Positions 8,506 through 18,049 of a stretch of DNA of 64,000 bases are shown here, piece after piece. Numbering within the stretch: position 1 is the stretch's first letter; each line of letters begins with the position of its first letter. A program made the position numbers and the translations under genes. Source of the stretch: Rubellimicrobium rubrum. Its GTDB lineage: Bacteria; Pseudomonadota; Alphaproteobacteria; Rhodobacterales; Rhodobacteraceae. The notes under the pieces are model-generated. The model searched no databases. It was not told where the DNA came from and worked only from the letters and a program-made list of their open reading frames with translations. The stretch lies in NCBI RefSeq assembly GCF_006152115.1, contig NZ_VDFU01000002.1, forward strand, positions 1-64,000, read 5' to 3'.

Positions 8506-9246
8506 ATGCTCATCTCCATCATCACCGCCATCTATAACCGGGCCGACACGGTCGGGGACGCGGCGCAAAGCCTGCGGGCGCAGACCTGGACGGACTACGA
8601 GCACGTCATTCAGGACGGCGGCTCGACGGATGGCACGCTCCAGGTGCTGGACGGCCTCGCGGACGAGCGGACACGACTCCAGACCGGGCGGGACTCGGGC
8701 ATCTACGACGCGCTGAACCGAGCGCTGGCGCGGACGACCGGAGAGGTCGTGGGCCTGCTGCATTCGGACGACCTTCTGGCCGCGCCCGACATCCTTGCTT
8801 CCGTGGCGCAGGCGTTCGAGGACCCTTCGGTCGATGCGGTCTATGGGGATCTCCTGTACGTCTCGCGCAGCGACCCGTCCAAGGTGATCCGCACCTGGGC
8901 CTCGCAGCCCTTCCATCCCGCTCTCCTGCGGCGGGGCTGGATGCCGCCCCACCCCACGCTGTTCCTCCGCCGCCGCGTCATCGAGCGGCATGGCGTCTAC
9001 GACACGAGCTACCGCATTGCCGCCGACTACGATTCGATCCTGCGCTACTTCGGCCAGCCGGGGTTCAAGGCCGTCCATGTGCCCAAGGTCTTCGTCCGCA
9101 TGCGCGTGGGCGGTGAAAGCAACCGGTCGGTGGAGCGCATCCTGCGCAAGAGCCGCGAGGATCTTCGGGCGCTCCGCACCAACAAGGCGGGTGGCGTAGG
9201 CGCGCTCGTGCTCAAGAACACGAGCAAGATCACCCAGTTCTTCTGA
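8506..9246 (+). CDS. Family 2 glycosyltransferase
   Basis: This 246-residue cytoplasmic protein is a GT-A fold glycosyltransferase. The N-terminal nucleotide-binding strand is MLISIITAIYNRADTVGDAA. It is followed by VIQDGGSTDGTLQVLD, the acidic HSDDLLA motif, AVYGDLLYV as the metal-binding Asp region, and a C-terminal IAADYDSILRYF segment. It resembles WcaA-type enzymes that transfer one sugar in exopolysaccharide or lipid-linked glycan assembly. Start selection is clear: AAAGGAG precedes the ATG by 6 bases. Unlike the O-antigen ligase at the left it has host-like high GC. There are no transmembrane segments and the sugar is unknown. Confidence 0.88.
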   Translation: MLISIITAIYNRADTVGDAAQSLRAQTWTDYEHVIQDGGSTDGTLQVLDGLADERTRLQTGRDSGIYDALNRALARTTGEVVGLLHSDDLLAAPDILASVAQAFEDPSVDAVYGDLLYVSRSDPSKVIRTWASQPFHPALLRRGWMPPHPTLFLRRRVIERHGVYDTSYRIAADYDSILRYFGQPGFKAVHVPKVFVRMRVGGESNRSVERILRKSREDLRALRTNKAGGVGALVLKNTSKITQFF

Positions 9247-9256
9247 ACGGCGGGCC

Positions 9257-10006
9257 TCAGGTGGACAGAAACTCCACCTCTCCGGGGGCGATCAGCGCCG
9301 CCGTGAGCCGCCCGGTCGCGTAAGCCCCGGTGTCGATCCCGATCCGCCCGCCCTCGACGCTGGGAGCAGGCTGGATCGTATGGCCATGGACCACCCAGAT
9401 CCCGTCGGCCCGAGCCTGCGAAGAAAAGCGGGGGTGGCCCCAGATCAACGTCCGCTCCTCCTGTTCCTCCATGGGTAGCGAGGGGTTCGCTCCGGCGTGA
9501 ACCACCGCGACGTTTCCGCTCCACCAAAAGAGCGGCCGCGCGGCAAGCCAGTCGATCAGGCCGTCTCCCATCGCGTCCCTCAGGCGGTCCCGTGCCACAT
9601 CCAACGCCGCCGCCCTTGAGCCGGGGGTCAGGCCGCCGATCCCGTAGCTCGCGAGGGTCTGGAGCCCGCCATTGGCCAGCCAGCGCGGACCTTCCCGGAC
9701 GGGGTCCTCCAGAAACCCCAGGCACATGGCCTCGTGGTTGCCCATGAGGCAGACGAGGTCGGGCCGGGACGCCAGTCGCGCCAGGACGCCCGCGCTGAGT
9801 TCCCCCCGGTCGATGTAGTCGCCCACCAGAACGATCCGGCACCCAGGTGCCTCCGTCTCGATACGGTCGATCAGCTGGGCCAGCAGGTCGTCGCGCCCAT
9901 GCACGTCGCCGATGGCCACAAAGGGCTCGTCCGGTGCGAGCGGCGCATCGAAGACCACGGGCGCCACGGTGCCGCGGCCTGTGAGGTAGTTCAGCAGTCG
10001 TCTCAT
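9257..10006 (-). CDS. PP1-like serine/threonine metallophosphatase
   Basis: This 249-residue calcineurin-fold enzyme carries the three metal-binding signatures of the PPP family: GDVHG (33-37), GDYIDRG (62-68) and GNHE (89-92). Later metal ligands are likely in the VVHAGANP and VVHGHT stretches. Bacterial relatives act as Ser/Thr phosphatases or as symmetrical diadenosine-tetraphosphatases, and sequence alone does not decide which. The frame runs open to 10123, but the ATG at 10006 (MRRLLNYLTGRG) is the family-like start. It converges on the glycosyltransferase gene, with only 10 bases between the two stops. Confidence 0.87.
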   Translation of the reverse strand: MRRLLNYLTGRGTVAPVVFDAPLAPDEPFVAIGDVHGRDDLLAQLIDRIETEAPGCRIVLVGDYIDRGELSAGVLARLASRPDLVCLMGNHEAMCLGFLEDPVREGPRWLANGGLQTLASYGIGGLTPGSRAAALDVARDRLRDAMGDGLIDWLAARPLFWWSGNVAVVHAGANPSLPMEEQEERTLIWGHPRFSSQARADGIWVVHGHTIQPAPSVEGGRIGIDTGAYATGRLTAALIAPGEVEFLST

Positions 10007-10137
10007 CGCATTCCGTCGCTCATGAGGACAGGACCGGCAGCCGCCTTGTTCGGCCGTCCGCCCACGCAACGTCTCCCGTGCCGTCCGTTGGTTCCTTATG
10101 GCATTCGCCAGGGCGAACGCCAAGCGAGCGACCCCCT

Positions 10138-11142
10138 TCAGTCCAAGGGGGGGAACGTTCCTTCGAAGGCTTCGCAGGCTTCGGTCGCCAGGGCCTCGGG
10201 CCGGTCGAGATAGCGGGGCGAGTGATGGAACGTGGTGATCCGCCGGGCCCCAGCCTCACGGGCGAGCCGCCCGGCTTGGCCGGCCGTCAGGTGACGCCGA
10301 AGGTTCGCCTCGGCCACGTCCTCGTCCAGAAAGACCGCTTCGATGTAAAGCTGATGGGCGTTCTGCGCCAGGTTCCTGATGTGGGAGGCATTGGCATCAT
10401 GGAACGCGGTATCCGTGACATAGGCCAGGCGCTGGCCTGGCGCGGTTCGAAAGGCCTTTTCGCGCAAAAGGCCGAGCGGCCGGGTGTCCCCGTCGCCCGC
10501 GTCGATGAGCCAGTCATCCGGCTCGCCACGGCGCACCGCGCTCTTGGCCGCCTTGAGCCACGGGCCGACCGAAAGACCAAGCTGCGCCAAACCTTCAGGA
10601 AGGACACTGACCTGCGCCCGTTCCTGCAAGGCGAAAGCGAGGCAGGGCACCCCATGGTCCAGCGCCGCGCATTCGATGGTCAGGTCGTCCTCGGCTAGGA
10701 CCACGCCCTCGGACAGTTCGGCCCGTGCCACAGGACACGCCCGGAAGGCGTCACGGGCGCGGAACCCGGTCCACGGGCCCAGGCGTCCTTCGGCGAACTC
10801 GGCAGCCTCGATGCCAAAATCGACCGAGCCCTCGCCCAGCAGGTTCCAGTCGTAGCTATCCAGCTTGGCTCGGATGCCCCCGATCAGTCCGGGCGGGCCC
10901 ACCATCCGCAGCACGCCGGGCCGGTTGAGCCGAAGGCGGAGCAGCCGGTCGAAGCCCACGAAATGGTCCATGTGCCGATGCGACACGAACACGTCCGACA
11001 CTCTCAGGACCTCGCGCGGGGCGAGCGGCGACAGGTCGCCCAGATCGAACAGGATGGCGCGCCGTCCGAACAGGAAGTCCACGTAGACGCCCGGATCGCC
11101 GAACGGCCCGTTCACCAGCCGGCTTTGGACAAGCCAGCTCAT
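10138..11142 (-). CDS. RNase Z-like metallo-beta-lactamase fold protein
   Basis: The protein has 334 residues and the signature H-x-H-x-D-H as SHRHMDHF at residues 54-61. Further ligands are probable in ALDHGVPCLAF, YVTDTAFHDAN and FHHSPRY. This is the pattern of the RNase Z/ElaC branch of metallo-hydrolases, which cleave tRNA 3' ends, although many homologues have other phosphodiesterase roles. The ATG at 11142 (MSWLVQSRLVNG) is preferred over an upstream in-frame start at 11226 that would overlap the upstream gene. The DUF4336 gene on the same strand ends only 10 bases upstream, so the two are probably co-transcribed. Confidence 0.8.
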   Translation of the reverse strand: MSWLVQSRLVNGPFGDPGVYVDFLFGRRAILFDLGDLSPLAPREVLRVSDVFVSHRHMDHFVGFDRLLRLRLNRPGVLRMVGPPGLIGGIRAKLDSYDWNLLGEGSVDFGIEAAEFAEGRLGPWTGFRARDAFRACPVARAELSEGVVLAEDDLTIECAALDHGVPCLAFALQERAQVSVLPEGLAQLGLSVGPWLKAAKSAVRRGEPDDWLIDAGDGDTRPLGLLREKAFRTAPGQRLAYVTDTAFHDANASHIRNLAQNAHQLYIEAVFLDEDVAEANLRRHLTAGQAGRLAREAGARRITTFHHSPRYLDRPEALATEACEAFEGTFPPLD

Positions 11143-11152
11143 CCGGCGGGCA

Positions 11153-11902
11153 TCATCCGAGCAGCCACCGGAGCGAGCGGCGCAGTTGCGCCGTCCCGTC
11201 CCGGTCGAACCACTTGCCATGGGCAAAGATCACGCGCTCGGGCCCCCAATCCACCAATTCCTGCGCCAGTGCCTTGGCCTGGGATCGCCGGAGGTTGGTC
11301 GCGAGCCGGTAATGCGGGGGCGCCATGCCTTGCGGCTCCATGGCTCCGGCGGCTCGGACCAGCGGGCGAAGCGCGGGGCTCAGCTTCTCGGCCTCGAAGT
11401 TCTCCACGAGGTCGGTCAGGATCAGCGTCCGGGAAGCGCGGTGCAGGAACACCGCCTCGGCCAAGCCGAGCCCGCCTTCGAGAAGACGCTGCTGCAGATC
11501 TCCCGCCCACTCCTCGGGCGGCACATGCCCCAGGTCGCGGTCGAACCGCACACCCGATGCCTTGACTTGCCGCCGCTTGCGCAGCCCCGGTGCGGCCCAG
11601 GTCGTGGCCTCGGGAAACTGGCGCTGCCAATCCTTGACAAAGGACCAGTGCGCGATGTTCGGCGCGACGAGATGGCTGATGGGGCCGAGCGCCTCGATCT
11701 CGGACCGGAGCCGCGCGTTGTAAGGGACGGGCGAATGCAGCCAGACCTGCCCCGACGCCAAGCGGACCACCGTCATACGGATCGGGATCGGGATCATGGC
11801 GACGTGCATGGGCCCGCCATCGACGATCCATATCCCGTCCGCTACCGGCTTGAGCGTGTTGAGCGGCGAATAGGCGACGCGGTTCGTCTGGTCCGTGGCC
11901 AT
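11153..11902 (-). CDS. DUF4336 family protein
   Basis: This 249-residue protein matches the DUF4336 family, which has a metallo-beta-lactamase-like fold but lacks most of the metal-binding histidines of true MBL enzymes. Typical stretches are ADGIWIVDGGPMHV near the N-terminus, ISHLVAPNIAHW, and TLILTDLVENF with IFAHGKWF near the C-terminus. The function is unknown. The ATG at 11902 is chosen; the frame extends to 12001 without a family-like sequence. It precedes the RNase Z-like gene and probably forms a two-gene unit with it. Confidence 0.75.
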   Translation of the reverse strand: MATDQTNRVAYSPLNTLKPVADGIWIVDGGPMHVAMIPIPIRMTVVRLASGQVWLHSPVPYNARLRSEIEALGPISHLVAPNIAHWSFVKDWQRQFPEATTWAAPGLRKRRQVKASGVRFDRDLGHVPPEEWAGDLQQRLLEGGLGLAEAVFLHRASRTLILTDLVENFEAEKLSPALRPLVRAAGAMEPQGMAPPHYRLATNLRRSQAKALAQELVDWGPERVIFAHGKWFDRDGTAQLRRSLRWLLG

Positions 11903-12029
11903 GGGCGTCTCCTGGGTCCTGCGCTGGCACAACAGCAAAGCCGCCCGAAAGGTCCCTGGAAACCTCGGGCCTCGTGAATAGGTTGCCCTGTGACCCGCCA
12001 AAGCGCGGGGTGGACAGAGGGAGGCAAGG

Positions 12030-12863
12030 ATGAGCGTGCTTCAGGAGGGCCGGTCGGCCGTGATCACCGGGGCGGCAGGGGGCATCGGGCTTGCCATCGC
12101 GCGGGCCTGCCTTGCGCGTGGAATGCGCGTGACCATCGCGGACCACCATGGCGAGAAGCTGGAGGCGGCCGCCGTGTCCCTGTCCGCGGACGCCTCGGGC
12201 CGGGTGGCCCATGCGGTCTGCGACGTCAGCGACCCAGCTTCGGTCGAGGCGTTGCGCGAAGTCGCGCTGGCCATGCACGGCCCGGTGGACCTCCTCGTCA
12301 ACAACGCTGGCATCGGCATGCCGAACAAGCCCTGGTCCGACCGCGAGGCCTGGAAACGCACGCTCGACGTGAACCTGTGGGGCGTGATCAACGGCCTTCA
12401 GGCTTTCGTGCCGGGGATGATCGAGTCGGGGCGCGAAGGGGCGGTCGTGAATCTCGGCTCGAAGCAGGGGATCACCAACCCGCCTGGAAACGCGGCCTAC
12501 AACGTGTCCAAGGCGGGCGTGAAGGTCGTGACCGAGCAGCTCGCCTGGGAGTTCCGGCAGATCGAGGGCGCCCGCCTGTCGGCGCATCTGCTGGTGCCGG
12601 GCTTCACCTTCACCGGCATGACCGCCGGCGGCGCGACCGAGAAGCCCGCAGGGGCCTGGACCGCCGATCAGGTGGCCCAGCGCATGATCGACGGGATAGG
12701 CTCAGGGGCGTTCTACATCATCTGCCAGGACAACGAGGTGGATTGGGAGGCCGACCGCAAGCGCATCGCCTGGGGCGCAGGCGACCTGACCGAAGGCCGC
12801 CCTGCCCTGTCACGCTGGCACCCCGACCATGCCGAGGCGTTCAAGGTTTACCCTGGCCCCTGA
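12030..12863 (+). CDS. Short-chain dehydrogenase/reductase
   Basis: This is a classical 277-residue SDR with a Rossmann-fold TGAAGGIG cofactor loop (13-20), NNAG (91-94), catalytic S144 in NLGSKQG, and the Y157-x-x-x-K161 pair. The acidic D38 of VTIADHH after beta-2 favours NAD(H) over NADP(H). A longer C-terminal tail (DNEVDWEADRKRIAWGAGDL) places it among 270-280 residue SDRs acting on alcohols or ketones of unknown identity. GGGAGG lies 6 bases before the ATG. Its stop is six bases from that of the convergent DUF808 gene. Confidence 0.88.
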   Translation: MSVLQEGRSAVITGAAGGIGLAIARACLARGMRVTIADHHGEKLEAAAVSLSADASGRVAHAVCDVSDPASVEALREVALAMHGPVDLLVNNAGIGMPNKPWSDREAWKRTLDVNLWGVINGLQAFVPGMIESGREGAVVNLGSKQGITNPPGNAAYNVSKAGVKVVTEQLAWEFRQIEGARLSAHLLVPGFTFTGMTAGGATEKPAGAWTADQVAQRMIDGIGSGAFYIICQDNEVDWEADRKRIAWGAGDLTEGRPALSRWHPDHAEAFKVYPGP

Positions 12864-12869
12864 ACTCCG

Positions 12870-13817
12870 TCATCCATGCGCCGGTGCGGGCCGGACGATG
12901 CGAAGCGCCCCAAGGATCGCCGCCCCCAGCGCAAAGCCCACGACAGCCGATCCCAGCGCACGCAGGAGCCAGTCGAAGGCGGCCTTCAGGGGGCCCGTCA
13001 CGGCGGCAATACTGTGCGCAAACCCGTGGATGATGTCCTCGGGCGTGTGCCAGCCGAATTCGGCCAAGCCGTGGATCACGATACCGCCGCCGACCCAGAG
13101 CATGGCGACCGTGCCCACGACGCTAAGAAGCGAGAGGAAGGTGGGCATCCCCACGACCAGCGCCCGACCCACGGCACGGCCCAGCCCAGTGGACCCCCGC
13201 GCCATGGCGGCGCCGATGTCGTCGGCCTTCACGATCAGCGCCACGGCGCCATAAACACCTACGGTGATCAGGAGACCCACCACCCCCAGCACGACCGCCT
13301 GGGTCAGGATGTCGGGCGCCTCGATGGTGGCGAGCGCGATGGCCATGATCTCGGCGGACAGGATCAGGTCGGTGCGGATCGCGCCCGAGATTTTTTCCTG
13401 CTCGAGCTCCTCGGGGGTCTGGACGATATGCTCCACCCGCTCGGCCGCGTGGTCCTCGTGCGGGAGGATGAGGTGCAGGAGCTTCTCCGCGCCCTCGTAG
13501 CACAGATACGCCCCGCCGATCATCAGGATGGGCGTGATGATCGAGGGCAGGAAGGCGCTGAGCAGGAGCGCGGCGGGCAGGAGGAAGATGATCTTGTTCT
13601 TGAGCGACCCCAGCGCGATGCGCCAGACGATGTGCAGCTCGCGGTTGGCGGCGAAGCCCACGACGTAGCGGGGCGTCACGGCGGCATCGTCGATCACGAC
13701 CCCGGCGGCCTTGCCCCCGGCCTTGAGCGTCTGCGCGGCCACGTCATCGAGCGTGGCCGCAGCGACCTTCGCGATCGCGGCCACATCGTCCAAGAGAGCG
13801 AACAATCCCGATGCCAT
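12870..13817 (-). CDS. DUF808 inner-membrane protein
   Basis: This 315-residue membrane protein matches the DUF808/YedI family. The N-terminus MASGLFALLDDVAAIAKVAA, the internal VVIDDAAVTPRYVVGF, and the cytosolic loop PHEDHAAERVEHIVQTPEEL are all characteristic. About six hydrophobic helices follow, including AIALATIEAPDILTQAVVLG. The function of the family is unknown; it is often considered a transporter-like or stress-related protein. The ATG at 13817 is conserved; the upstream in-frame start at 13844 adds only nine unlike residues. It is convergent with the SDR gene. Confidence 0.85.
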   Translation of the reverse strand: MASGLFALLDDVAAIAKVAAATLDDVAAQTLKAGGKAAGVVIDDAAVTPRYVVGFAANRELHIVWRIALGSLKNKIIFLLPAALLLSAFLPSIITPILMIGGAYLCYEGAEKLLHLILPHEDHAAERVEHIVQTPEELEQEKISGAIRTDLILSAEIMAIALATIEAPDILTQAVVLGVVGLLITVGVYGAVALIVKADDIGAAMARGSTGLGRAVGRALVVGMPTFLSLLSVVGTVAMLWVGGGIVIHGLAEFGWHTPEDIIHGFAHSIAAVTGPLKAAFDWLLRALGSAVVGFALGAAILGALRIVRPAPAHG

Positions 13818-13942
13818 GGCGCTGATTCCATCCTTCCTGCACAAAACAGCCGATCGCAGGGGACCCGAAAAGCCGTCCCGCCCGGCACGTCCGCAACCAG
13901 ATAAGGCGGCCCTGCCCCCGCAGCCAGTCCCGGAAACGACGA

Positions 13943-13969
13943 ACGGGGCCCTGCTTGCGCGGGCCCCGT
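13943..13969 (-). terminator. Strong terminator hairpin after the small-protein genes
   Basis: A perfect 9-bp inverted repeat, ACGGGGCCC and GGGCCCCGT, encloses a 9-base loop. It lies 25 bases past the stop of the 61-residue gene on the minus strand, and a short TTT-containing tail follows it in that direction. It probably ends the small-protein transcript and separates it from DUF808. Confidence 0.65.
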
Positions 13970-13993
13970 CCGGATCGCCTGATCGGCGGCTTT

Positions 13994-14179
13994 CTACTTC
14001 AGCTTCGCATCATGGGTGTGATGGCTGTCCTTTTCGCCGCCGCCGCTGGATTTCCCGCTGCGATGGTTGTCGGCCGCCTCGCCCGGTTTCTTGGGGTCGA
14101 GCGGGGCCTTCGCGTTCTCGTGGGACGCGCCGGGGCCGCCTTGGCGAATGGTGTTGGGGCTCTTGTCAGAGGTGGACAT
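13994..14179 (-). CDS. Tiny hydrophilic protein (61 aa), likely disordered
   Basis: The product MSTSDKSPNTIRQGGPGASH is followed by a Lys/Pro/Gly/His-rich tail (KKPGEAADNHRSGKSSGGGE, KDSHHTHDAKLK). It has almost no hydrophobic residues, no membrane segment and no Cys. It is the last of three very small genes on the same strand with short gaps (3 and 11 bases), followed by a strong hairpin. I do not recognise a functional family. Such compact, charged, Gly/His-rich proteins are found as stress or desiccation-associated small proteins, which is only an inference here. Tight spacing and the terminator support real expression. Confidence 0.6.
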   Translation of the reverse strand: MSTSDKSPNTIRQGGPGASHENAKAPLDPKKPGEAADNHRSGKSSGGGEKDSHHTHDAKLK

Positions 14180-14182
14180 GGG

Positions 14183-14368
14183 TCACCGATCCTGCTGGAG
14201 GCCTTGGTTGGTCGTGTTGACCTTGCTGTTCCCCGCCTGCCCGATCTTGTCGGGGTTCTGCTTCTGGGGGTCGCCGACATGGGTGCCGTGGTCCTCGGGA
14301 TGCGCGGCCGAGACCGGGCCCTTGTCGCTCTGGTTCGCGGGGGGAATGGGGGGTAACTTGCTGCTCAT
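14183..14368 (-). CDS. Tiny hydrophilic protein (61 aa), likely disordered
   Basis: The product MSSKLPPIPPANQSDKGPVS continues with AHPEDHGTHVGDPQKQNPDK and ends NTTNQGLQQDR. It is rich in Pro, Asn, Gln, Asp and His, lacks hydrophobic stretches and is probably unfolded. The stop lies three bases before the start codon of the next 61-residue gene, so translation may be coupled. A GGAG-type ribosome site precedes the ATG. No function is assigned. Confidence 0.6.
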   Translation of the reverse strand: MSSKLPPIPPANQSDKGPVSAAHPEDHGTHVGDPQKQNPDKIGQAGNSKVNTTNQGLQQDR

Positions 14369-14379
14369 GGGATTGCTCC

Positions 14380-14649
14380 TCAGGCGTCCTCTTCGCCGTC
14401 ATCGAGATCCGCGCCGCCATTGGCGACGGTGTCGTCCTCGATGCGCCGGTTGGACGCGTGGTCACGATACTGTTCGGTCTGCACCGCCTTGCTGTCGAGG
14501 CCGCGCTGATCCGAGTGCTGCGCCTTGTCGCGGTTCGAAAGGATCATGTTGTCCGGGATGTCGGCCGTATCGGCCGTCGTCAACGCGCCCGTGCCGTCGC
14601 CCTTGCCGTGGGCTCCCGGTCCAAAATGCTTACGGCTTGCATGTGCCAT
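14380..14649 (-). CDS. Small hydrophilic protein (89 aa), first of three-gene set
   Basis: The start MAHASRKHFGPGAHGKGDGT and the middle part NMILSNRDKAQHSDQRGLDS followed by KAVQTEQYRDHASNRR resemble a small conserved protein that I recall from other alphaproteobacteria without a known role. The C-terminus is acidic (DLDDGEEDA). The ATG at 14649 is preceded by an AGGGA-type site; the longer frame to 14703 adds unlike residues. It leads a run of three tiny genes that ends in a strong hairpin. All three products are very polar. Confidence 0.65.
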   Translation of the reverse strand: MAHASRKHFGPGAHGKGDGTGALTTADTADIPDNMILSNRDKAQHSDQRGLDSKAVQTEQYRDHASNRRIEDDTVANGGADLDDGEEDA

Positions 14650-14798
14650 GATGTCCCTTCCTCCAAGGATGCGCCGGGCGAGGCCCGCCGCCGTCTTGTT
14701 CAACCTCCGGAACGAAGGGGGGTTCCGACCAGCATGGAGGACGCGGCGGCAAGGGCGCTCTACCCTCGGATGCGAGAAGCTTGGCCAGACTGCCGTGA

Positions 14799-15158
14799 CT
14801 AGAGGTGGATGACGCCGGTGCGCGCGGCGTGGGCCACCGCATCTGTTCGCCCCGTGGCGTCCAGCTTGTCGATGACGCGCCCGACGTGGAATTTGGCGGT
14901 GTGGACCGAGATGCCCAGCCGGCGCGCAATCTCCTTGTTGGAGGCCCCTTCCGTCAGGATGGCCAGCACCTCGCGTTCCCGCGCAGTGAGCCCGCCTTCA
15001 CCGGTCGGCGTGACAGGGGCCGGGTCGGCGATGACGGCATCCGCAGGCTCGCCGTCGCGCACGAGCGTCAGGCCGGGCACGCCCGCCAGAACCTCGGCCA
15101 GCCGCTCGGCCAGTTCGGGGTCTGAAACCCGCAGGGAGAGCGCGAGTGGGTCGCTCAC
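14799..15158 (-). CDS. LuxR-type HTH protein without a full receiver domain
   Basis: The protein has 119 residues. Residues about 57-119 form a GerE/LuxR DNA-binding domain (LTAREREVLAILTEGASNKE, IARRLGISVHTAKFHVGRVI). The N-terminal 50 residues (MSDPLALSLRVSDPELAERL) look like a shortened receiver remnant: the phosphorylatable Asp context is not evident. It is therefore probably a phosphorylation-independent regulator. Its ATG overlaps the stop of the upstream HtrA-like gene by four bases (ATGA, 15155-15158), so the two are translationally coupled and the HtrA-like protein may modulate it. Confidence 0.8.
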   Translation of the reverse strand: MSDPLALSLRVSDPELAERLAEVLAGVPGLTLVRDGEPADAVIADPAPVTPTGEGGLTAREREVLAILTEGASNKEIARRLGISVHTAKFHVGRVIDKLDATGRTDAVAHAARTGVIHL

Positions 15159-16024
15159 GAGGATGGATGCTCGCCAATCGTGAAGGCCAGGTTCAGCGGC
15201 TGGCCCCCACGCAGAAGACCCAGATCGACGGTCTGGCCGACGCTGTCGGGTCCAAGCCGGGCCATCACCGAGCGCATCCCGCGCAGCACTTCGCCGTTCC
15301 AGCGGGCGATCACATCGCCTTGCAGAACGCCTGCGTGGCGTCCGGGTCCGTCGGCATCGACGCTCACGACGATGACGCCCTGCTCATCGCTCCCCTCCAA
15401 GCGGACGGGCTGGAGCCCCAGGCCGAGGTAGCCCCGCCCGATGCGCCCGTGCTGCGCCAGACGGGATGCCACGCGCGCGATGGTGGTGGCAGGAATGACC
15501 AGCGTGGAGCGCCGCGGCCCCAGGACCACCATCCCGATTGGGTGCCCTTCGGCCGTGATGGCAAGGCCCCCCTCCGCCGCACGGGGCAGCCGCAGGTCGA
15601 GGCCGATGCGGGCGTCGATCCTGCCGCCCCGCAGGCTGCGCCAGGCTGGTCCGACAGATCCGACGATCCCCAGCGCGGCAACCGGTCCTTCGCCGCCATG
15701 GCCGACCGCAAGGGCCAACTCGCCCAAGGCGGGCACCTGATCGTTCAGCGGTACCGGCGGCGGCAGCGGCCCCTCAACCCGCAGCAGCGCCACATCCGTC
15801 GAAGGGTCACGCCCCGCGACGGTCGCGGAAAGGCGCGCGCCGTCGGGGAGGATCACGGTGACCTCGCCCTCGGCATCGAGCGCTTCGTCGGCGGTCACGA
15901 CAAGGCCGTCGCGCCAGACGAAGCCCGAGGACCACGAGCGGGCGCCCAGGATACCCACGACACTCGGCGCGACGCGCGCCGTGAGGGAGGCGATGCTGCG
16001 GGACAGTTCGGACAGGTCGGCCAT
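15155..16024 (-). CDS. HtrA/DegP-like protein with PDZ domain, catalytic residues replaced
   Basis: This 289-residue protein has a trypsin-like S1C fold followed by a PDZ domain (about 195-285: GRGYLGLGLQPV, GPGRHAGVLQGDVIARWNGE). The family motif V-V-T-N-A-H-V-V reads VVTADEAL here, with E47 where the catalytic His should be. The G-N-S-G-G site reads AAEGGL, with E151 in place of the nucleophile Ser. Only D77 in STDVALL is kept. It should be proteolytically inactive and may be a binding or scaffold protein. There is no signal peptide, so it is probably cytoplasmic. A strong AAGGAGG precedes the ATG. Confidence 0.8.
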   Translation of the reverse strand: MADLSELSRSIASLTARVAPSVVGILGARSWSSGFVWRDGLVVTADEALDAEGEVTVILPDGARLSATVAGRDPSTDVALLRVEGPLPPPVPLNDQVPALGELALAVGHGGEGPVAALGIVGSVGPAWRSLRGGRIDARIGLDLRLPRAAEGGLAITAEGHPIGMVVLGPRRSTLVIPATTIARVASRLAQHGRIGRGYLGLGLQPVRLEGSDEQGVIVVSVDADGPGRHAGVLQGDVIARWNGEVLRGMRSVMARLGPDSVGQTVDLGLLRGGQPLNLAFTIGEHPSS

Positions 16025-16094
16025 GGCGTCCTCCTTGGGAGCTACCCCAGACCTAGGAAACCAGGGCTGGACCGCCTACTGCCCGGACGGGCAG

Positions 16095-16457
16095 TCACGG
16101 CCGGATGCAGATGGTGGACCGCGTGAGGAACCGGCGTTCGCGCCCGTTGTCGAGAGAGAACATGCCCCCCCTGCCCTTCACCACATCGATCACGAGATCG
16201 GTGTGCTTCCAGGCCTCGTACTGCGACTCGGAGATGTAGAAGGGCATTCCGCCGATCTCGCCCAGCTTCACGTCGCGATCCCCGACAATGAAATCGCCCT
16301 GCGCGTAGCACATGGGGGAGGAGCCGTCGCAGCAGCCGCCCGATTGATGGAACATCACCGGCCCATGGTCGGCCACGATCTCGGCAAGAAGTTGGAGAGC
16401 CTGGGGTGTGGCGCTGACCTTGTCGAGAGCCTCGGTCCCGGTCGTCATGTCGTTCAT
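16095..16457 (-). CDS. DUF779 protein, aldehyde-dehydrogenase partner
   Basis: The 120-residue product matches DUF779, a small family often encoded next to acetaldehyde/aldehyde dehydrogenases. It contains FHQSGGCCDGSSPMCYAQGD with three cysteines, then EIGGMPFYISESQYEAWKHT and a basic RRFLTRSTICIRP end. The biochemical role is not known. The ATG at 16457 is preceded by AGGACC; an in-frame start at 16472 is less likely. It follows the aldehyde dehydrogenase gene on the same strand but is separated from it by a strong hairpin, so its expression may be reduced relative to the dehydrogenase. Confidence 0.85.
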   Translation of the reverse strand: MNDMTTGTEALDKVSATPQALQLLAEIVADHGPVMFHQSGGCCDGSSPMCYAQGDFIVGDRDVKLGEIGGMPFYISESQYEAWKHTDLVIDVVKGRGGMFSLDNGRERRFLTRSTICIRP

Positions 16458-16478
16458 GGCTGGTCCTATCACGGGAAA

Positions 16479-16507
16479 GGGCGCGCGGGGGAATGCCCCG
16501 CGCGCCC
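16479..16507 (-). terminator. 12-bp perfect hairpin between aldehyde dehydrogenase and DUF779 genes
   Basis: GGGCGCGCGGGG and CCCCGCGCGCCC form an uninterrupted 12-bp stem around the five-base loop GAATG. On the minus strand it follows the aldehyde dehydrogenase stop by 24 bases and is followed by TTTCCC. It may be a terminator or attenuator limiting DUF779 expression. Confidence 0.7.
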
Positions 16508-16531
16508 GCGCCTTGGAACCTAGGGCCCTGC

Positions 16532-18049
<1,518 letters not shown>

